Positions 32,618 through 43,202 are shown, counted from the first letter of the stretch. The stretch is DNA of 64,000 nucleotides from Achromobacter pestifer (GCF_902859625.1 NZ_CADIJX010000002.1:682001-746000); one strand, 5' to 3'. Made by a program: numbers and translations. The notes: generated by a model not told the origin, from the letters alone.

Positions 32618-33940
32618 TCAATCGGCTCGAGGATTCAACACGCGGGCGGCCTGCAAGCCGCTTTGCACCGCGCCTTCCAATACACCGGGATATCCCGTGT
32701 CGGTCCAGTCTCCGGCCAGCGCCAGGGTGGGCCAGGGCGTGGAATTCAGCGGGCGCGTCAGGCCCGGCACTGCTGCGAAAGTGGCGCGCTTTTCAATCAG
32801 CAGTTCCGCCGCGGTCACTTCCGGCATCGCAGGCAGGCGTGCAGGGTGGCGTGCTGCCTGTTCAGCCACCTGGTCGATCAAGGCCTCGATCACCTGATGG
32901 CGATTGCGTTCCGCAATGCTGGTGGCGGCGCTGGCCACCACGGCCAGTTCACCCGTCTTGGTGTCGCCCGCCAACTGCGCGCGGTCGAACAGCCATTGCC
33001 CGACGTGGCCGCGCGCCGCTTCCTCGCGCAGCATCATCATGGGTTCAGGCAACTTCCAGGGTTCCGCCAGCCGCAGGTTCAGGGTGGCAATGGGCAGGTA
33101 ATCGAAAGCTTTCAGCGCATCCAGCAGGCCCGTGGCGCCGGCTTGCCGCAAGGGCGCGTCCAGCAACCGGGCCGCGAACGTGGGCGGCACCGCCAGCACG
33201 GCGGCGTCAAAACGTTCCTGGTTGACGACAATGCCGTCGTCCGACGGGTCCAGCTGACGGACGGTGCTGCCGTAGCGCATCGTGACCTGACGCGCGGCAG
33301 CGTCCGGCCATAGCGCGGACAAGTCAGTGCAGGGCAGCAACAGGTCGCTGTCTTCGCGGCTGCCGGCCAGGCTGTCGCGCAATACGCGGGCAAACAGCGC
33401 GGCGCTGGCCGTGGCGGCAGGCGTGTTCAACGCGGCCAGGCAGAGCGGTTCCCAGACCTGGCGGATCAGCGTGTCCGACTGCGCGTGGTAGTGCAGCAGG
33501 TGCTGAACCGTCCAGTCGCGCGGGGGTATCCAGGACATGGCCTTCAGGCCGCGCATCAGGCGCAAGGACGCAAACCGGTCAGCCCACGACAAGCCGCGCG
33601 CGCGCAGGATGGCGATGGCCATGTGCAGGGGGGCAGGCAAGCGCGGCGCCGACAGATGGAAGCGGCCGTCCAGCGTGGACAGGCGCAGGGGTCGGCGCAT
33701 CAGCAGGGCGTCCGGATTGCGGCCGACCCGGCGCATCAACGCCAGGGTGTGTTTATAAGCGCCCGACAACAAATGCTGGCCGTTATCCAAGGGGGCTTCA
33801 AAGTCGCCGTGGAACACGCGGCGGGCGCGGCCGCCGGGCGTGTGGCCGGCTTCAAAGACCGTGACCTTGGCGCCCGCTTCACGCAGCGCGACGCTGGCCG
33901 CCAAACCTGCCCAGCCCGCGCCGATAACCGCCGCCTTCAC
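32618..33940 (-). CDS. hpnE: Hydroxysqualene dehydroxylase / squalene-associated FAD-dependent desaturase HpnE
   Basis: This 440-residue (from GTG 33940) flavoprotein amine-oxidase-like enzyme carries out the last step of the three-enzyme route to squalene, reducing hydroxysqualene. The FAD motif AAVIGAGWAGLAASVALREAGAKVTVFEA opens the protein. A C-terminal FAD contact GDWTDTGYPGVLEGAVQSG is typical. The GTG overlaps the hpnD stop (GTGA), which argues for that start; an ATG at 34000 would add 20 residues inside hpnD. Gene order hpnC-hpnD-hpnE matches other bacteria. No squalene-hopene cyclase gene lies in the window. Confidence 0.9.
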   Translation of the reverse strand: MKAAVIGAGWAGLAASVALREAGAKVTVFEAGHTPGGRARRVFHGDFEAPLDNGQHLLSGAYKHTLALMRRVGRNPDALLMRRPLRLSTLDGRFHLSAPRLPAPLHMAIAILRARGLSWADRFASLRLMRGLKAMSWIPPRDWTVQHLLHYHAQSDTLIRQVWEPLCLAALNTPAATASAALFARVLRDSLAGSREDSDLLLPCTDLSALWPDAAARQVTMRYGSTVRQLDPSDDGIVVNQERFDAAVLAVPPTFAARLLDAPLRQAGATGLLDALKAFDYLPIATLNLRLAEPWKLPEPMMMLREEAARGHVGQWLFDRAQLAGDTKTGELAVVASAATSIAERNRHQVIEALIDQVAEQAARHPARLPAMPEVTAAELLIEKRATFAAVPGLTRPLNSTPWPTLALAGDWTDTGYPGVLEGAVQSGLQAARVLNPRAD

Positions 33941-34800
33941 CGTGCCAACCGGCGGACCAGTCCGCGTCCGCCGCCTACCCAGGTTTTCCATGCCAGCCAC
34001 AGCTTGCGCAGCGGCGTCAGCGAGATGCGCTGGTGCAGCACCTGCCAGTTGTCGCGCTCAATTTCGTCCAGCAGTGCGTAATAAATGGCGGCCATCATCA
34101 GCCCCGGCCGTTGCGACCGGCGGTCGGCTTCGGGCAGGTTGCTCATCGCTTCGCGGTAAAGCTCGCGGGCGCGCGCGGCCTGGAACTTCATCAATGCACT
34201 GAAACGATCCGAGTATTCGCCGTTCAAGATGTCCGAGGCCTTGACCTCGAACTGCTGCATGTCGTTGACGGGGATGTAGATGCGGCCGCGGCGCGCATCG
34301 TCGCCGACGTCGCGGATGATGTTCGTCATCTGGAACGCCAGGCCCAGCTTTTCGGCATAGACCAGCGTTTTGGGATCGCTGTAGCCGAAGACGCCGGCGG
34401 ACAGTTCGCCGACAACGCCTGCGGCGTGCCAGCAGTATTTGCGCAGGCCAGGCCAATCCAGGTAGCGGGTCTGGTCCAGGTCCATTTCCATGCCGTCCAC
34501 CACCGCCAACAGGCGCTCGCGGGTGATCGAACAGCTTTGCAGGTGCGGTTGCAGCGCGCGCGTCACGGGGTGATCGGGCTTGCCATCGAACATCTGGTCG
34601 ACCTGCGTGCGCCACCACGCCAGCTTGATGCGGGCCAGGGACGGGTCGGTGCATTCGTCAACCACGTCGTCCACTTCGCGGCAGTAGGCGTAAAGCGCCG
34701 TGATCGCGCGGCGGCGTTCGGGCGGCAGAAACAGGAAAGAGTAGTAGAAGCTGGAACCGCTCTTGGCGGCTTTCTCCTGGCAATATTCGTCAGGGGTCAT
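33937..34800 (-). CDS. hpnD: Presqualene diphosphate synthase HpnD
   Basis: This 287-residue squalene/phytoene-synthase-fold enzyme condenses two farnesyl diphosphates into presqualene diphosphate. Both magnesium-binding aspartate motifs are present: YCREVDDVVDE near residue 42 and NIIRDVGDDARRGRIYIP near residue 165. The family segment AGVVGELSAGVFGY also fits. It begins 16 bases after hpnC and is translationally coupled to hpnE. The short Arg-rich C-terminus may associate with the membrane. Confidence 0.94.
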   Translation of the reverse strand: MTPDEYCQEKAAKSGSSFYYSFLFLPPERRRAITALYAYCREVDDVVDECTDPSLARIKLAWWRTQVDQMFDGKPDHPVTRALQPHLQSCSITRERLLAVVDGMEMDLDQTRYLDWPGLRKYCWHAAGVVGELSAGVFGYSDPKTLVYAEKLGLAFQMTNIIRDVGDDARRGRIYIPVNDMQQFEVKASDILNGEYSDRFSALMKFQAARARELYREAMSNLPEADRRSQRPGLMMAAIYYALLDEIERDNWQVLHQRISLTPLRKLWLAWKTWVGGGRGLVRRLAR

Positions 34801-34816
34801 AGATAGGCAGGGCCTG

Positions 34817-35647
34817 TTACTTGATAGAGCGCCACAGCATGATGGCCCAGTCTTTGGCGCCCAATTCGGGGCGATTCATGAATACATCGTAGCCGCTCGC
34901 CTCGATACGCTCCAGCACGCGCAGCCCGCCTTGCACCACCAGGCGCAGCTCCAGGCCGATGCGGCCGGGCAGGCGACGCGCCAGCGGAGCGCCGAAGTGT
35001 AGCAGCGCTCGCGTGCGTTCGACTTGAAAGGCCATCAGTTCGCGCCATGCGGGCGTCAGGCGGCAGGCGGCCAGGTCGTCGTCGGTGACGCCGTGGCGTC
35101 GCAAGTCTTCCTGCGGCAGGTAGACGCGCTGCTTGTGCCAATCCACCCGCACATCCTGCCAGAAGTTCACCAACTGCAAGCCCGAGCAGATCGCGTCGCT
35201 TTCAGCGACATCCTGCGGGGTGGTGGCGTCGAACAGATGCAGCATCAGCCGGCCGACCGGGTTGGCCGAGCGCGTGCAGTAATCCGCCAGCGTGGCAAAG
35301 TCCTCGTAGCGTTTGACGGTAATGTCCTGCTCGAAGGCGGACAACAGGTCATAGAACGGCGTGATGGGCAGTTGGTGTTGGGCAATGGTCTTGGCCAGCG
35401 GCGTGAAGATATCGGCCAATGGCGGCAGACCGGGCGCGGGCGTCGTGCCGGGTTCGGCGCCGATGCGGTGCAGCTCGGTGCGGAACGCAGCCAGTTGGGC
35501 CAGGCGTTCGTTGTCGGTGGCGCTGCCTTCATCGGCGATGTCGTCCGCAGCGCGGGCGAACCGGTAGATATCGGTCACGGCGCCGCGCAGCCTGCGCGGC
35601 AGCAGCAGCGAGGCGACGGGAAAGTTCTCGTAGTGATCGATGGACAT
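34817..35647 (-). CDS. hpnC: Hydroxysqualene synthase HpnC
   Basis: This 276-residue member of the squalene/phytoene synthase fold converts presqualene diphosphate to hydroxysqualene. Aspartate motifs are FARAADDIADEG and the second NFWQDVRVDWHKQRVYLP. The opening HYENFPVASLLLPRRLRGAVTDIYRFARAADD is characteristic of HpnC. It heads the squalene operon, divergent from alr across 129 bp. The transcript presumably starts in that gap. Confidence 0.93.
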   Translation of the reverse strand: MSIDHYENFPVASLLLPRRLRGAVTDIYRFARAADDIADEGSATDNERLAQLAAFRTELHRIGAEPGTTPAPGLPPLADIFTPLAKTIAQHQLPITPFYDLLSAFEQDITVKRYEDFATLADYCTRSANPVGRLMLHLFDATTPQDVAESDAICSGLQLVNFWQDVRVDWHKQRVYLPQEDLRRHGVTDDDLAACRLTPAWRELMAFQVERTRALLHFGAPLARRLPGRIGLELRLVVQGGLRVLERIEASGYDVFMNRPELGAKDWAIMLWRSIK

Positions 35648-35776
35648 GATTAGCGGGTCGGGACGGTTCCCGGGGTCGGTGTCCGTATCATTTTAGAGTA
35701 GTCGCTTTTCAAGGCGCGATGCCATCCCGGCATGGACGGCGATCAGTTAGACTTAAGCGCCACAGGATCTCACATC

Positions 35777-36904
35777 ATGCCGCGCCCAATTTCAGCCACT
35801 GTCTCCGTTTCTGCCCTTGCGCACAATCTTGCCGCCGTGCGCCGTCACCTTGAACAGACTGCCGCCGCCGCATCCGGCCTGCCGCCGTCCATCTGGGCGG
35901 TCATCAAGGCCAACGCCTACGGGCACGGCATCGAACAAGCGGTAACGGGGTTTTCCAAGGCACAGGGCCTGGCGATGCTGGACCTGGATGAAGCCGTGCG
36001 CTGCCGCGAGGCAGGCTGGGGCGGCCCCATCCTGCTGCTAGAGGGGTTTTTCAGCCCGTCGGACCTGGATCTGGTCGACCGCTATCACCTGAGCATCACG
36101 GTGCATAACCGGGAGCAACTGGACATGCTGGCCCGTGCGCGGTTCTCGCGCCGGGTGGACATCATGCTGAAGCTCAATAGCGGCATGAACCGGTTGGGTT
36201 TCAGCCCGGCGTCCTATGCGGCCGCACACGAACGCGCTCAGTTGCTGCAACAGCAGGGCACCGTGGGTTCGGTCGGCAAAATGACCCACTTCGCCTGCGC
36301 GGACGGTCCCCAGGGCGTGACCGAGCAATTGGCCGTTTTTAATTCGGTGACGCATAAGCTGCCGGGCGCGATCAGCGTCTGCAATTCCGCCGCCACGCTG
36401 CGTTTCGCGGACATTGCGGTGGGTTCCGCCACGCAGACGCATTGGGTGCGCCCCGGCATCTGCCTGTACGGCGCCTCGCCGTTCGCTGACGCCGAAGCCT
36501 CCACGTTCGGGCTGAAGCCAGCCATGTCGCTCAGCTCCGAGATCATCGCGGTGCAAGAGCTGAAGGCGGGCGATTCGGTCGGTTACGGCGCCATCTACCG
36601 CGCCGAACGGGCCAAGCGCGTCGGTATCGTCGCCTGCGGCTACGCCGACGGCTACCCGCGCCACGCCACCACCGGGACACCGGTCGTCGTGGCCGGCATC
36701 CGTACCCAATTGGTCGGCCGCGTCTCCATGGACATGCTGATCGTCGATCTGGATCCCATCCCGGCCGCGGGCGTCGGGGCGCCCGTGACGCTCTGGGGCG
36801 AAGACGGCCCGTCCGTCGACGAGGTCGCCCAGGCCGCCGGTACCATCGGCTACGAGCTGCTATGTGCCCTGGCGCCGCGCGTCCCCGTCACCCGAGACAG
36901 CTGA
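35777..36904 (+). CDS. alr: Alanine racemase
   Basis: This 375-residue PLP enzyme interconverts L- and D-alanine for peptidoglycan. The cofactor lysine is Lys44 in AVIKANAYGHG, and the opposing catalytic tyrosine lies in DSVGYGAIYRA. RVSMDMLIVDL is the family substrate segment. The first ATG at 35732 would add 15 unlikely residues, so MPRPIS at 35777 is preferred. A clear intrinsic terminator follows about 120 bp downstream. D-alanine supply for the wall is the default role; a catabolic copy could exist elsewhere in the genome. Confidence 0.95.
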   Translation: MPRPISATVSVSALAHNLAAVRRHLEQTAAAASGLPPSIWAVIKANAYGHGIEQAVTGFSKAQGLAMLDLDEAVRCREAGWGGPILLLEGFFSPSDLDLVDRYHLSITVHNREQLDMLARARFSRRVDIMLKLNSGMNRLGFSPASYAAAHERAQLLQQQGTVGSVGKMTHFACADGPQGVTEQLAVFNSVTHKLPGAISVCNSAATLRFADIAVGSATQTHWVRPGICLYGASPFADAEASTFGLKPAMSLSSEIIAVQELKAGDSVGYGAIYRAERAKRVGIVACGYADGYPRHATTGTPVVVAGIRTQLVGRVSMDMLIVDLDPIPAAGVGAPVTLWGEDGPSVDEVAQAAGTIGYELLCALAPRVPVTRDS

Positions 36905-37024
36905 ACGGCCTGCATTTTTCCAGACTGGCTCCCAATACCCCTTTCGTTCAGGGGTGTCCGGGGTGCAAGAATTGCTACGCAATTTACAAGACAGCCGACG
37001 CCGGATGGTGTCTACTTAAGTAAC

Positions 37025-37047
37025 CGGGCGCTCAAGCGCCCGTTTTT
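37025..37047 (+). terminator. Rho-independent terminator after alr
   Basis: Stem CGGGCGC, loop TCAA, stem GCGCCCG, then TTTTT. It has the classic shape and lies between alr and the dehydrogenase gene, separating the two transcripts. Confidence 0.88.
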
Positions 37048-37079
37048 GACCCAGCAATCAGACGACGAGGTTTCGATCC

Positions 37080-37799
37080 ATGAAGGACAAATGCGTGCTC
37101 ATCACGGGCGCCACGAAAGGCATAGGCTGGGCGCTCACGCAGCGGCTGTCCGACATGGGTTGTCATGTGGTCGGTATCGCGCGCAACACCACGGACGTCG
37201 ATTTCCCTGGCTATCTTTATGCCTGTGATTTGGCCGATGCCGGTCGCACCGAAGAAGTCCTGCGCGAAATCCGCGACAAATTCCCCGTTGATGCCGTGGT
37301 CAACAACGTGGGCATCGCGTCTCCGCAACCCCTGGGCGAAATCGACCTGGCCACGCTCTATAACGTGCTGGACTTGAACGTGCGCGTGGCCGTGCAGGTG
37401 ACGCAGGCCTTCGTCGAATCCATGAAGGTGCGCCGTGCCGGCCGCATCGTCAACGTGGTCAGCCGCGCCATCCACGGCGGGCTGGACCGCACCGCCTACT
37501 CCGCAGCCAAGAATGCGCTGGTGGGTTGTACCCGCACCTGGGCACTGGAACTGGCGGAATACGGCGTCACCGCGAACGCGGTCGCACCCGGCCCGATTGA
37601 AACTGAAATGTTCCGCGCCACCCGTCCTGCGGGCAGCGAGGGTGAAAAACGCGCGCTGGCCTCGGTGCCAATGAAGCGCCTGGGCACGCCGGCCGAAGTG
37701 GCAGCGGCCATCGCTTTCCTGCTGTCCGACGACGCCGGTTTCATCACCGGCCAAGTGCTGGGCGTGGATGGCGGCGGCAGCCTGGGCGGTCGTTCGTAG
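37080..37799 (+). CDS. Short-chain dehydrogenase/reductase (FabG-like SDR)
   Basis: This 239-residue NAD(P)-dependent oxidoreductase has the cofactor motif TGATKGIG at residues 9-16, the NNVG segment, catalytic Ser in NVVSRAI and catalytic Tyr-x3-Lys in AYSAAKNAL. The C-terminal VDGGGSLGG is the usual classical-SDR ending. The substrate cannot be told from sequence. It stands alone downstream of the alr terminator, with 158 bp before the sensor kinase gene. Confidence 0.92.
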   Translation: MKDKCVLITGATKGIGWALTQRLSDMGCHVVGIARNTTDVDFPGYLYACDLADAGRTEEVLREIRDKFPVDAVVNNVGIASPQPLGEIDLATLYNVLDLNVRVAVQVTQAFVESMKVRRAGRIVNVVSRAIHGGLDRTAYSAAKNALVGCTRTWALELAEYGVTANAVAPGPIETEMFRATRPAGSEGEKRALASVPMKRLGTPAEVAAAIAFLLSDDAGFITGQVLGVDGGGSLGGRS

Positions 37800-37957
37800 C
37801 GCTGGCCAACGGCCGCGCTTGTCTGCCGTGGGATGCCGCTCTGGCCGGGATTGTCTGGGAATTGGTCGTGCTTTTGACAGGATTGGGTAGTGCAATGCTG
37901 CTGATCCTTTAAAATCTGTTCCCTCTCGGCCTAGACTTTCGGGCGCTCACCGCATTC

Positions 37958-40900
37958 ATGCGTCCGCTACAGGCCTCTGTCATCCGGAATTCGATTTTGC
38001 GGCGACTCCTCGTCTGTTGCCTTCTGTGGTTGGCCGCCGCCCAGTTGCCTGTGGGGGCGGCCGAATTGCCAGCCCCTTTCTTGCTGACCGTGCAAAGCCA
38101 AGTGCACCTACAGCGCGCGCCCTCGACGATTTCCCAGGATGACTGGGCTTGGCTGCGCGAAAAGCGCGATTTGATCCTGGGTGTCGTCGACCGAGATCAG
38201 GCGCCGTTCGACCTTCTATACCGGGATGGCAGCTACAAGGGAATCACAGCGGACGTGAGCTCGCTGGTGGCGCAATTTCTGGGTTTGCAGATCCGGTTGG
38301 TGGCGTTTCCGGATAAGGATGCCGCACTCAGGGCGTTGGCGGACAAGAAGATCGACGTGATCGGCAGCGCACGTGCCTCTGAAGCTCAGGCTGACCTGCT
38401 GTCCAGCGCACCCTATGTCACCGACAAGATCGCGCTGTTTCGACGCACCAGCGATACCCGGGAGTTCGCGCCGGACTTGCATGGCCTGACCGTTGCCGTT
38501 GCAGATAAAGCGATTGCTGCGGCCGCGGCCAAACAGTATCCCGAGGCCAAGATCGTGACGTACGAAACCGCCGACCAGGCCATGGCGGCGTTGGGATTCG
38601 GCCATAGCGATGCCTACCTGGAAGGGGTGCTGACGGCCTACTACCGTATCAATGGTTCCTTCTATGGCTATGTCGTGTTCGATCGCTTCGCGGACATGTC
38701 GATCCATTACCGCTACGTGTTCAATCCTGGCAACGAGCGGCTGCGGGGTGTTGTCGATGAGGCTATCGCTGCCATCGGCGGCGCGTTGCCCGAAATCGCC
38801 CGCAGCTGGGTGGGCAGCGGTTTCATCCCCGACAGCAAGAATGTCGCTTTTACACCGGACGAGCTTCGCTGGATCGCGGCGCATCCCCGCTTGCGGCTGG
38901 TGATCAACGACGATCTGGCGCCGGTCGCATTCTTCAACGACAACGGCCACTTTGGGGGATTGGCGTCGGATTTGCTGGAAATGGTGTCCTTCCAGACTGG
39001 CTTGAAATTTGACGTCGTCAGCCGTCGTGGCAGTTTTCCCGATCAAATCGATCTGATCGAAGAGGGCGGTGCCGATATCGGCATCATGACTGCCACCGAC
39101 CAACGGGAAAAGACACTACGCTTCACCAAGCCCATTGCCAATGATCCCCTGGTGTTGGTCATGAAGCGCGGTGCGGGTGGGGCAGAAGCCGCCGAGAACC
39201 CGCGCCGCATTGCCATCGCCGATGGCCATGTTGCCACGGCGCTGCTTAGCGCCCACTATCCCCACTCCGAGATTACCTACGTCGATTCCTCGCTGGACGC
39301 GCTGAACATGGTCAACGCCGGTGACGCCGACGCGGGCATCATGTCCTTGCCGTCGGCGCGCTACTACAGCAACCGCTTGTTCGGCGACGGCCTGGCCATC
39401 AGCGACATGCTGGACGTCGTGCCGATCGGCATCAGCTTTGCCGTGCGCCGTAGCGACGCGGAGTTGCAGTCGATTCTGGACAAGACGCTTGCCGTTCTGA
39501 CGCCCTATCAGTTCAGTGCGTTCACCAACCGCTGGAAGGCAATACCCGGCATGGCGGGCGAGACCTGGCGTGACTACGCAACGATCATCGTCAAAGTCGT
39601 GGTGGCGGCGGCAGTACTCTTGCTGATCGCGTTGGCCTGGGCCATGTCACTGCGTCGGACTGTCCGCGTCAAGGTCCAAGCCAAGCAGTTGCTGAAAGAC
39701 CAGCTCCAGTTTGTCAGGACGTTGATCGACAGCATGCCGCCGCCTATCTACGTGCGTGATACGAAAGGTCGCATGCTGGCCTGTAATCGCAGCTATCTGG
39801 ACAGCGTTGGGTTGAGCGCCGAGGATGTCATGGGCAGGACGGCGACAGATTTGCCCAGCGGCACGTTTGAAGCCGCCGAGTACTTTCATACCAGCTATCT
39901 GCAAGCCATGCGGACTGGCGAAAGCATCACGGGTGTGCACAACGTCCGGCTCCATGGCAACGAGATCTGGATGGAGCACTGGATACAACCATTTCAGGAC
40001 TACGCGGGTGTCAATAGCGGGGTCATTTGCGGATGGATCGATATCACTGCTCACCGCAACCTGATCCAGGAACTTGAAACCGCGAAGGACGAGGCGCTGG
40101 CGGCAAGTCGCGCCAAGACGACCTTCCTGGCCACCATGAGCCACGAAATTCGCACGCCGATGAGCGCCATCATCGGCACATTGGAACTTGCGCTGAAGCG
40201 GGCCGACACGCAACCCATCGACCGCCAGAGCGTCCAGATCGCCTATGCCTCGGCACAAAGCCTGCTTTTGCTGATCGGAGACATCCTGGATATCGTGCGC
40301 ATTGAATCTGGACGCCTTAGCTTGTTCCCGGTGCGTGCGAACCTTCGGGAGCAAGTCGAATCCGCGGCCCGGATATTTGACGGACTGGCGCGGCAGAAAG
40401 GCTTGAACCTCATGCTGGAGATTGATGCCGAGGCTCAAACGGACGTGCTGATGGACGCACTGCGCTTCAAGCAGATCTTGTCCAATCTGATCGGCAATGC
40501 CATCAATCACACCGAGACGGGGTTTGTCAGGATCCGAGTGCAAGTCGTGGAGGCGGAACCATCGGTCTTGCAGGTGAGTGTCTCCGTCGAAGATTCGGGC
40601 ATCGGCATCTCCAATGAAGATCAGCAACGCCTTTTCCGGCCGTTCGTCCAGGTTCAAGGCGGCAGCCAGGCCGCAAGAGGGACCGGGCTGGGCTTGGTCA
40701 TCAGCCGCTCTCTGTGCGAAATGATGGGTGGGCGCCTGACGTTATCAAGTGTGCTGGGGCGTGGCACCACGGTCACGGCGGACTTGCGGGTACAGAAGCT
40801 GGAGACGGTGGCGTTGAGTTCCAAGCCTGTGGCCATTCGGACTCAGGCCGAACGGAAATTGCGGGTTCTGGTGGTGGACGATCATTCCGTCAATCGCCTG

Positions 40901-41605
40901 ATCCTGATGCAGCAGTTGGGATTCCTGGGCCACGATGTAGAAGAGGCTCCGGATGGCGCGTCTGCGCTGCGATTGTTCGAGGCAGGCGCTTTCGACGTCA
41001 TCTTTACGGATTGCCGCATGCCAGGCATGAGCGGGGCCGAATTGGCCAGCGCCATCCGGCAAGCCGAACACCTGAGCGGCGTCGCCCGGAGCCTTATCAT
41101 TGGCATTACGGCTGACGCTCAGCCGGAGGAAATCGAACGCTGCGTGCAAGCCGGCATGGACGAATGCCTGGTCAAGCCGGTGGGGTTGGATGCGCTGGCC
41201 GCGCGTTTGGTTGATATCGCACCGCAGGCGAACGACGCGCCGCCGGCAGATGCCAGTACGGCCTTGTTCGACTTAGTGCCGTTGCAGGAAGTCACGGGTG
41301 GCGATGTCGATCGTCAAGGGCGCTTGCTGAACGAATTGATACGGGTAAACCGTGAAGATGCCCAGCGTTTGGTGGACTACGCCAAGAACGGCGATGTATC
41401 ACAGATTGCGGAAATCGCGCATCGCATCAAGGGTGCCGCAAACATGGTCAGGGCGGAAGCGGTGGTGCAGGCCTGCTCAGCAGTGGAACAGGCTTGCGCT
41501 GTTGGGCCGAACGGCGGAACCTCTCTGGCATCTGCCGTCGAAGGTTTGCGATTGGCCTTGCAGCAACTGGAGCGGGCACTCGTCCAACTGCGTGATCGTC
41601 CGTAA
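37958..41605 (+). CDS. BvgS-like unorthodox hybrid sensor histidine kinase
   Basis: This 1215-residue inner-membrane sensor has a signal segment (1-34) and two periplasmic venus-flytrap domains (about 60-290 and 300-535). A membrane span (540-565) leads to a PAS domain (about 575-700). The HisKA domain has MSHEIRTP with His729, and an HATPase domain follows. The receiver has Asp1018 ([11 protein letters not shown]) and the HPt domain has His1155 ([11 protein letters not shown]). This is the complete four-step phosphorelay layout of Bordetella BvgS, which has a nearly equal length. It converges with the fimbrial operon. The BvgA-like regulator encoded at the far side of that operon is the probable partner. 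No strong ribosome site precedes ATG 37958. Confidence 0.93.
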   Translation: MRPLQASVIRNSILRRLLVCCLLWLAAAQLPVGAAELPAPFLLTVQSQVHLQRAPSTISQDDWAWLREKRDLILGVVDRDQAPFDLLYRDGSYKGITADVSSLVAQFLGLQIRLVAFPDKDAALRALADKKIDVIGSARASEAQADLLSSAPYVTDKIALFRRTSDTREFAPDLHGLTVAVADKAIAAAAAKQYPEAKIVTYETADQAMAALGFGHSDAYLEGVLTAYYRINGSFYGYVVFDRFADMSIHYRYVFNPGNERLRGVVDEAIAAIGGALPEIARSWVGSGFIPDSKNVAFTPDELRWIAAHPRLRLVINDDLAPVAFFNDNGHFGGLASDLLEMVSFQTGLKFDVVSRRGSFPDQIDLIEEGGADIGIMTATDQREKTLRFTKPIANDPLVLVMKRGAGGAEAAENPRRIAIADGHVATALLSAHYPHSEITYVDSSLDALNMVNAGDADAGIMSLPSARYYSNRLFGDGLAISDMLDVVPIGISFAVRRSDAELQSILDKTLAVLTPYQFSAFTNRWKAIPGMAGETWRDYATIIVKVVVAAAVLLLIALAWAMSLRRTVRVKVQAKQLLKDQLQFVRTLIDSMPPPIYVRDTKGRMLACNRSYLDSVGLSAEDVMGRTATDLPSGTFEAAEYFHTSYLQAMRTGESITGVHNVRLHGNEIWMEHWIQPFQDYAGVNSGVICGWIDITAHRNLIQELETAKDEALAASRAKTTFLATMSHEIRTPMSAIIGTLELALKRADTQPIDRQSVQIAYASAQSLLLLIGDILDIVRIESGRLSLFPVRANLREQVESAARIFDGLARQKGLNLMLEIDAEAQTDVLMDALRFKQILSNLIGNAINHTETGFVRIRVQVVEAEPSVLQVSVSVEDSGIGISNEDQQRLFRPFVQVQGGSQAARGTGLGLVISRSLCEMMGGRLTLSSVLGRGTTVTADLRVQKLETVALSSKPVAIRTQAERKLRVLVVDDHSVNRLILMQQLGFLGHDVEEAPDGASALRLFEAGAFDVIFTDCRMPGMSGAELASAIRQAEHLSGVARSLIIGITADAQPEEIERCVQAGMDECLVKPVGLDALAARLVDIAPQANDAPPADASTALFDLVPLQEVTGGDVDRQGRLLNELIRVNREDAQRLVDYAKNGDVSQIAEIAHRIKGAANMVRAEAVVQACSAVEQACAVGPNGGTSLASAVEGLRLALQQLERALVQLRDRP

Positions 41606-41623
41606 AGGCGGCGATCCCGCAGC

Positions 41624-42178
41624 TCAGTCATAGCTGAAGGCGAATGTCACGGTGGCATTTGTGTCACCCAGGCCGATTTTTCGATCTTTCAACGCATCGG
41701 GCTCGCCCTTCAGAAAGGCCATGAACGTAAGGTCGTTGTTGCCGACGACGAGCTTGCCGACCTGGGTGGCCTTGTGCAACGGCAATGAACGATGATCCGC
41801 AGTCTCCAGCCCGATCGCCACGCCAGTCGCGCCTCCGCCATCCAGTTGCAGGAAGCCTGGCAGTGGCAGGCTTTCAGTACCCATGAACGTGACTTTGATG
41901 TTGGTCCAGCCTTCCGCGATATTGCAGTTTTGCAGATGCACCGTAATAGGCCGGCTGATGCTGCGGCCGGTAGAGTACATATCCTTAACGGGGACACTCA
42001 GGAAATGCAGTTCGCGTTGTGCGCTGCCTGGCGCCAACGAGCAGGGTTCGGCCACCAGGCGACCTTTGAAGTGCATGTTGTTGTTTCCCGTGGCTTGGGC
42101 TGCCGCGGATCCGGAAAACAGAAAAGTGCTTGCCGCGAGGGCGGCCACGTGGAGGGTGGTCCTTGCAAGGATATGCAT
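41624..42178 (-). CDS. Fimbrial (pilin-like) subunit, last gene of operon
   Basis: This 184-residue exported pilin-domain protein has a signal peptide ending GSAAAQA and the subunit disulfide pair (Cys in AEPCSLA and Cys in LQNCNIAE). The alternating hydrophobic C-terminal strand NATVTFAFSYD is the one bound by the chaperone. Start ATG 42178 has AGGAG five bases upstream. It is the eighth gene of the chaperone-usher operon. A minor or anchor subunit is likely; which one cannot be decided from sequence. Confidence 0.86.
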   Translation of the reverse strand: MHILARTTLHVAALAASTFLFSGSAAAQATGNNNMHFKGRLVAEPCSLAPGSAQRELHFLSVPVKDMYSTGRSISRPITVHLQNCNIAEGWTNIKVTFMGTESLPLPGFLQLDGGGATGVAIGLETADHRSLPLHKATQVGKLVVGNNDLTFMAFLKGEPDALKDRKIGLGDTNATVTFAFSYD

Positions 42179-42186
42179 TGAGGCTC

Positions 42187-42696
42187 CTAGTAGAGTTCGG
42201 CAACCAACAATGCCCAAGCCTCGAATTCGGCCTGAGGCAATCTCGCTCCACTTTTCCTGACAGGTACCGCTTCCAGCTGTGGGCGCTGCGTCCGGTCGTT
42301 CATTTGAAGCCGCTGCGTCTCATTGAGAATGAACGGTTTGTTATTCAGCAGAATCCGGATGCCCAGATCAGGGATGGAGGTCTGCACGGCAGCGGGGTCG
42401 AACGACGTCTCGGTGGCCACCAGCGTCAACTTGATGCGCCAAGGCGGTTCGTTGGGGCATTCGATATCGTAGGAAATGGGCTGGCGGTACTGCTCGCCAT
42501 CGATCTTTTCGATGGAGATGTTGGTGTTGAAAGTGACGTTGATGCGACCGCCTTGGTCGGTCACCACACATGCCGGGGCTTGAAGCATTCCGGTGAAACG
42601 CATGTTCTCGGCAGCTCCGATCGGCTGGGAAAAGTTGCCCAGAACGATGAGAAGCGCGATACGACCAATACGGCGCAGAGGGTTGATCATGTTCAT
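42187..42696 (-). CDS. Fimbrial minor subunit
   Basis: This 169-residue protein has a signal peptide (to PIGAAEN), two conserved cysteines (QAPACVVT and YDIECPN) and the terminal beta strand FEAWALLVAELY. The ATG at 42696 overlaps the preceding subunit stop (ATGA); a second ATG at 42690 is possible. The sequence is far from the major pilin, suggesting a minor or tip-proximal component. Confidence 0.83.
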   Translation of the reverse strand: MNMINPLRRIGRIALLIVLGNFSQPIGAAENMRFTGMLQAPACVVTDQGGRINVTFNTNISIEKIDGEQYRQPISYDIECPNEPPWRIKLTLVATETSFDPAAVQTSIPDLGIRILLNNKPFILNETQRLQMNDRTQRPQLEAVPVRKSGARLPQAEFEAWALLVAELY

Positions 42697-43202
42697 CGGT
42701 AATCCACCACAAGAGTCGCGCCGACGCTGAATTCTCCCGCTTTGATGCTGCCTTCAGTGGCCTTGACCAGTACCGCCTTCAGATCTGGTGGCGTGGTGGA
42801 GGTGAAGTTGAACCATTGGTCCACGGCAAGATTGCTTGTGCCGTTTTTCAGGGAAATGGCAATATTTGGCTGAGCCGGAATGCCCAGCAATCCATTGCCA
42901 AATTCTGCAATCCTGCCGGTCACCCGCATTCGCAAGGCATTCGTATGTGAACGGCTACAGTCCAGGTCGTATTGAATATTCTGGATCTTGTAGGCGCCGT
43001 CAATCCGCGAGGTAAGCACGGTGCCGAAAGCCACCTCGATCATGTTGCTCTGTTTGCCCTTGACGGTGCAGGGGATGGCGGCATAGATGAATCCGGTGAC
43101 CTCGACCAGGGTGTTGGCCTGCGCCACGAAGGCCGGCGCAAGAGCGATGAGCTGGCCGGCCAATTGCAAAGAGAGTGTCTTCCCGCGGGCAGGCTTAGTC
43201 AT
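42693..43202 (-). CDS. Fimbrial minor subunit
   Basis: This 169-residue pilin-domain protein has a signal region ending FVAQA, a disulfide pair (AAIPCTVKG and DLDCSRS) and the C-terminal strand FSVGATLVVDYR. It overlaps the upstream subunit gene by eight bases and the next by four, so the block is tightly coupled. It resembles the neighbouring minor subunits in size and layout, which may reflect duplication. Confidence 0.83.
   Translation of the reverse strand: MTKPARGKTLSLQLAGQLIALAPAFVAQANTLVEVTGFIYAAIPCTVKGKQSNMIEVAFGTVLTSRIDGAYKIQNIQYDLDCSRSHTNALRMRVTGRIAEFGNGLLGIPAQPNIAISLKNGTSNLAVDQWFNFTSTTPPDLKAVLVKATEGSIKAGEFSVGATLVVDYR

Noticed and set aside
33235..34654. Several open frames of 120-260 codons on the strand opposite or in other frames of hpnCDE and neighbours
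   Set aside because: They are Arg/Ala/His-rich shadow frames typical of high-GC coding DNA, without motifs or ribosome sites.
37874..37915. TTGACA and TAAAAT boxes before the sensor kinase gene as a sigma-70 promoter
   Set aside because: The spacing between the boxes is about 30 bp, far from the optimal 17, so they are not a convincing pair.
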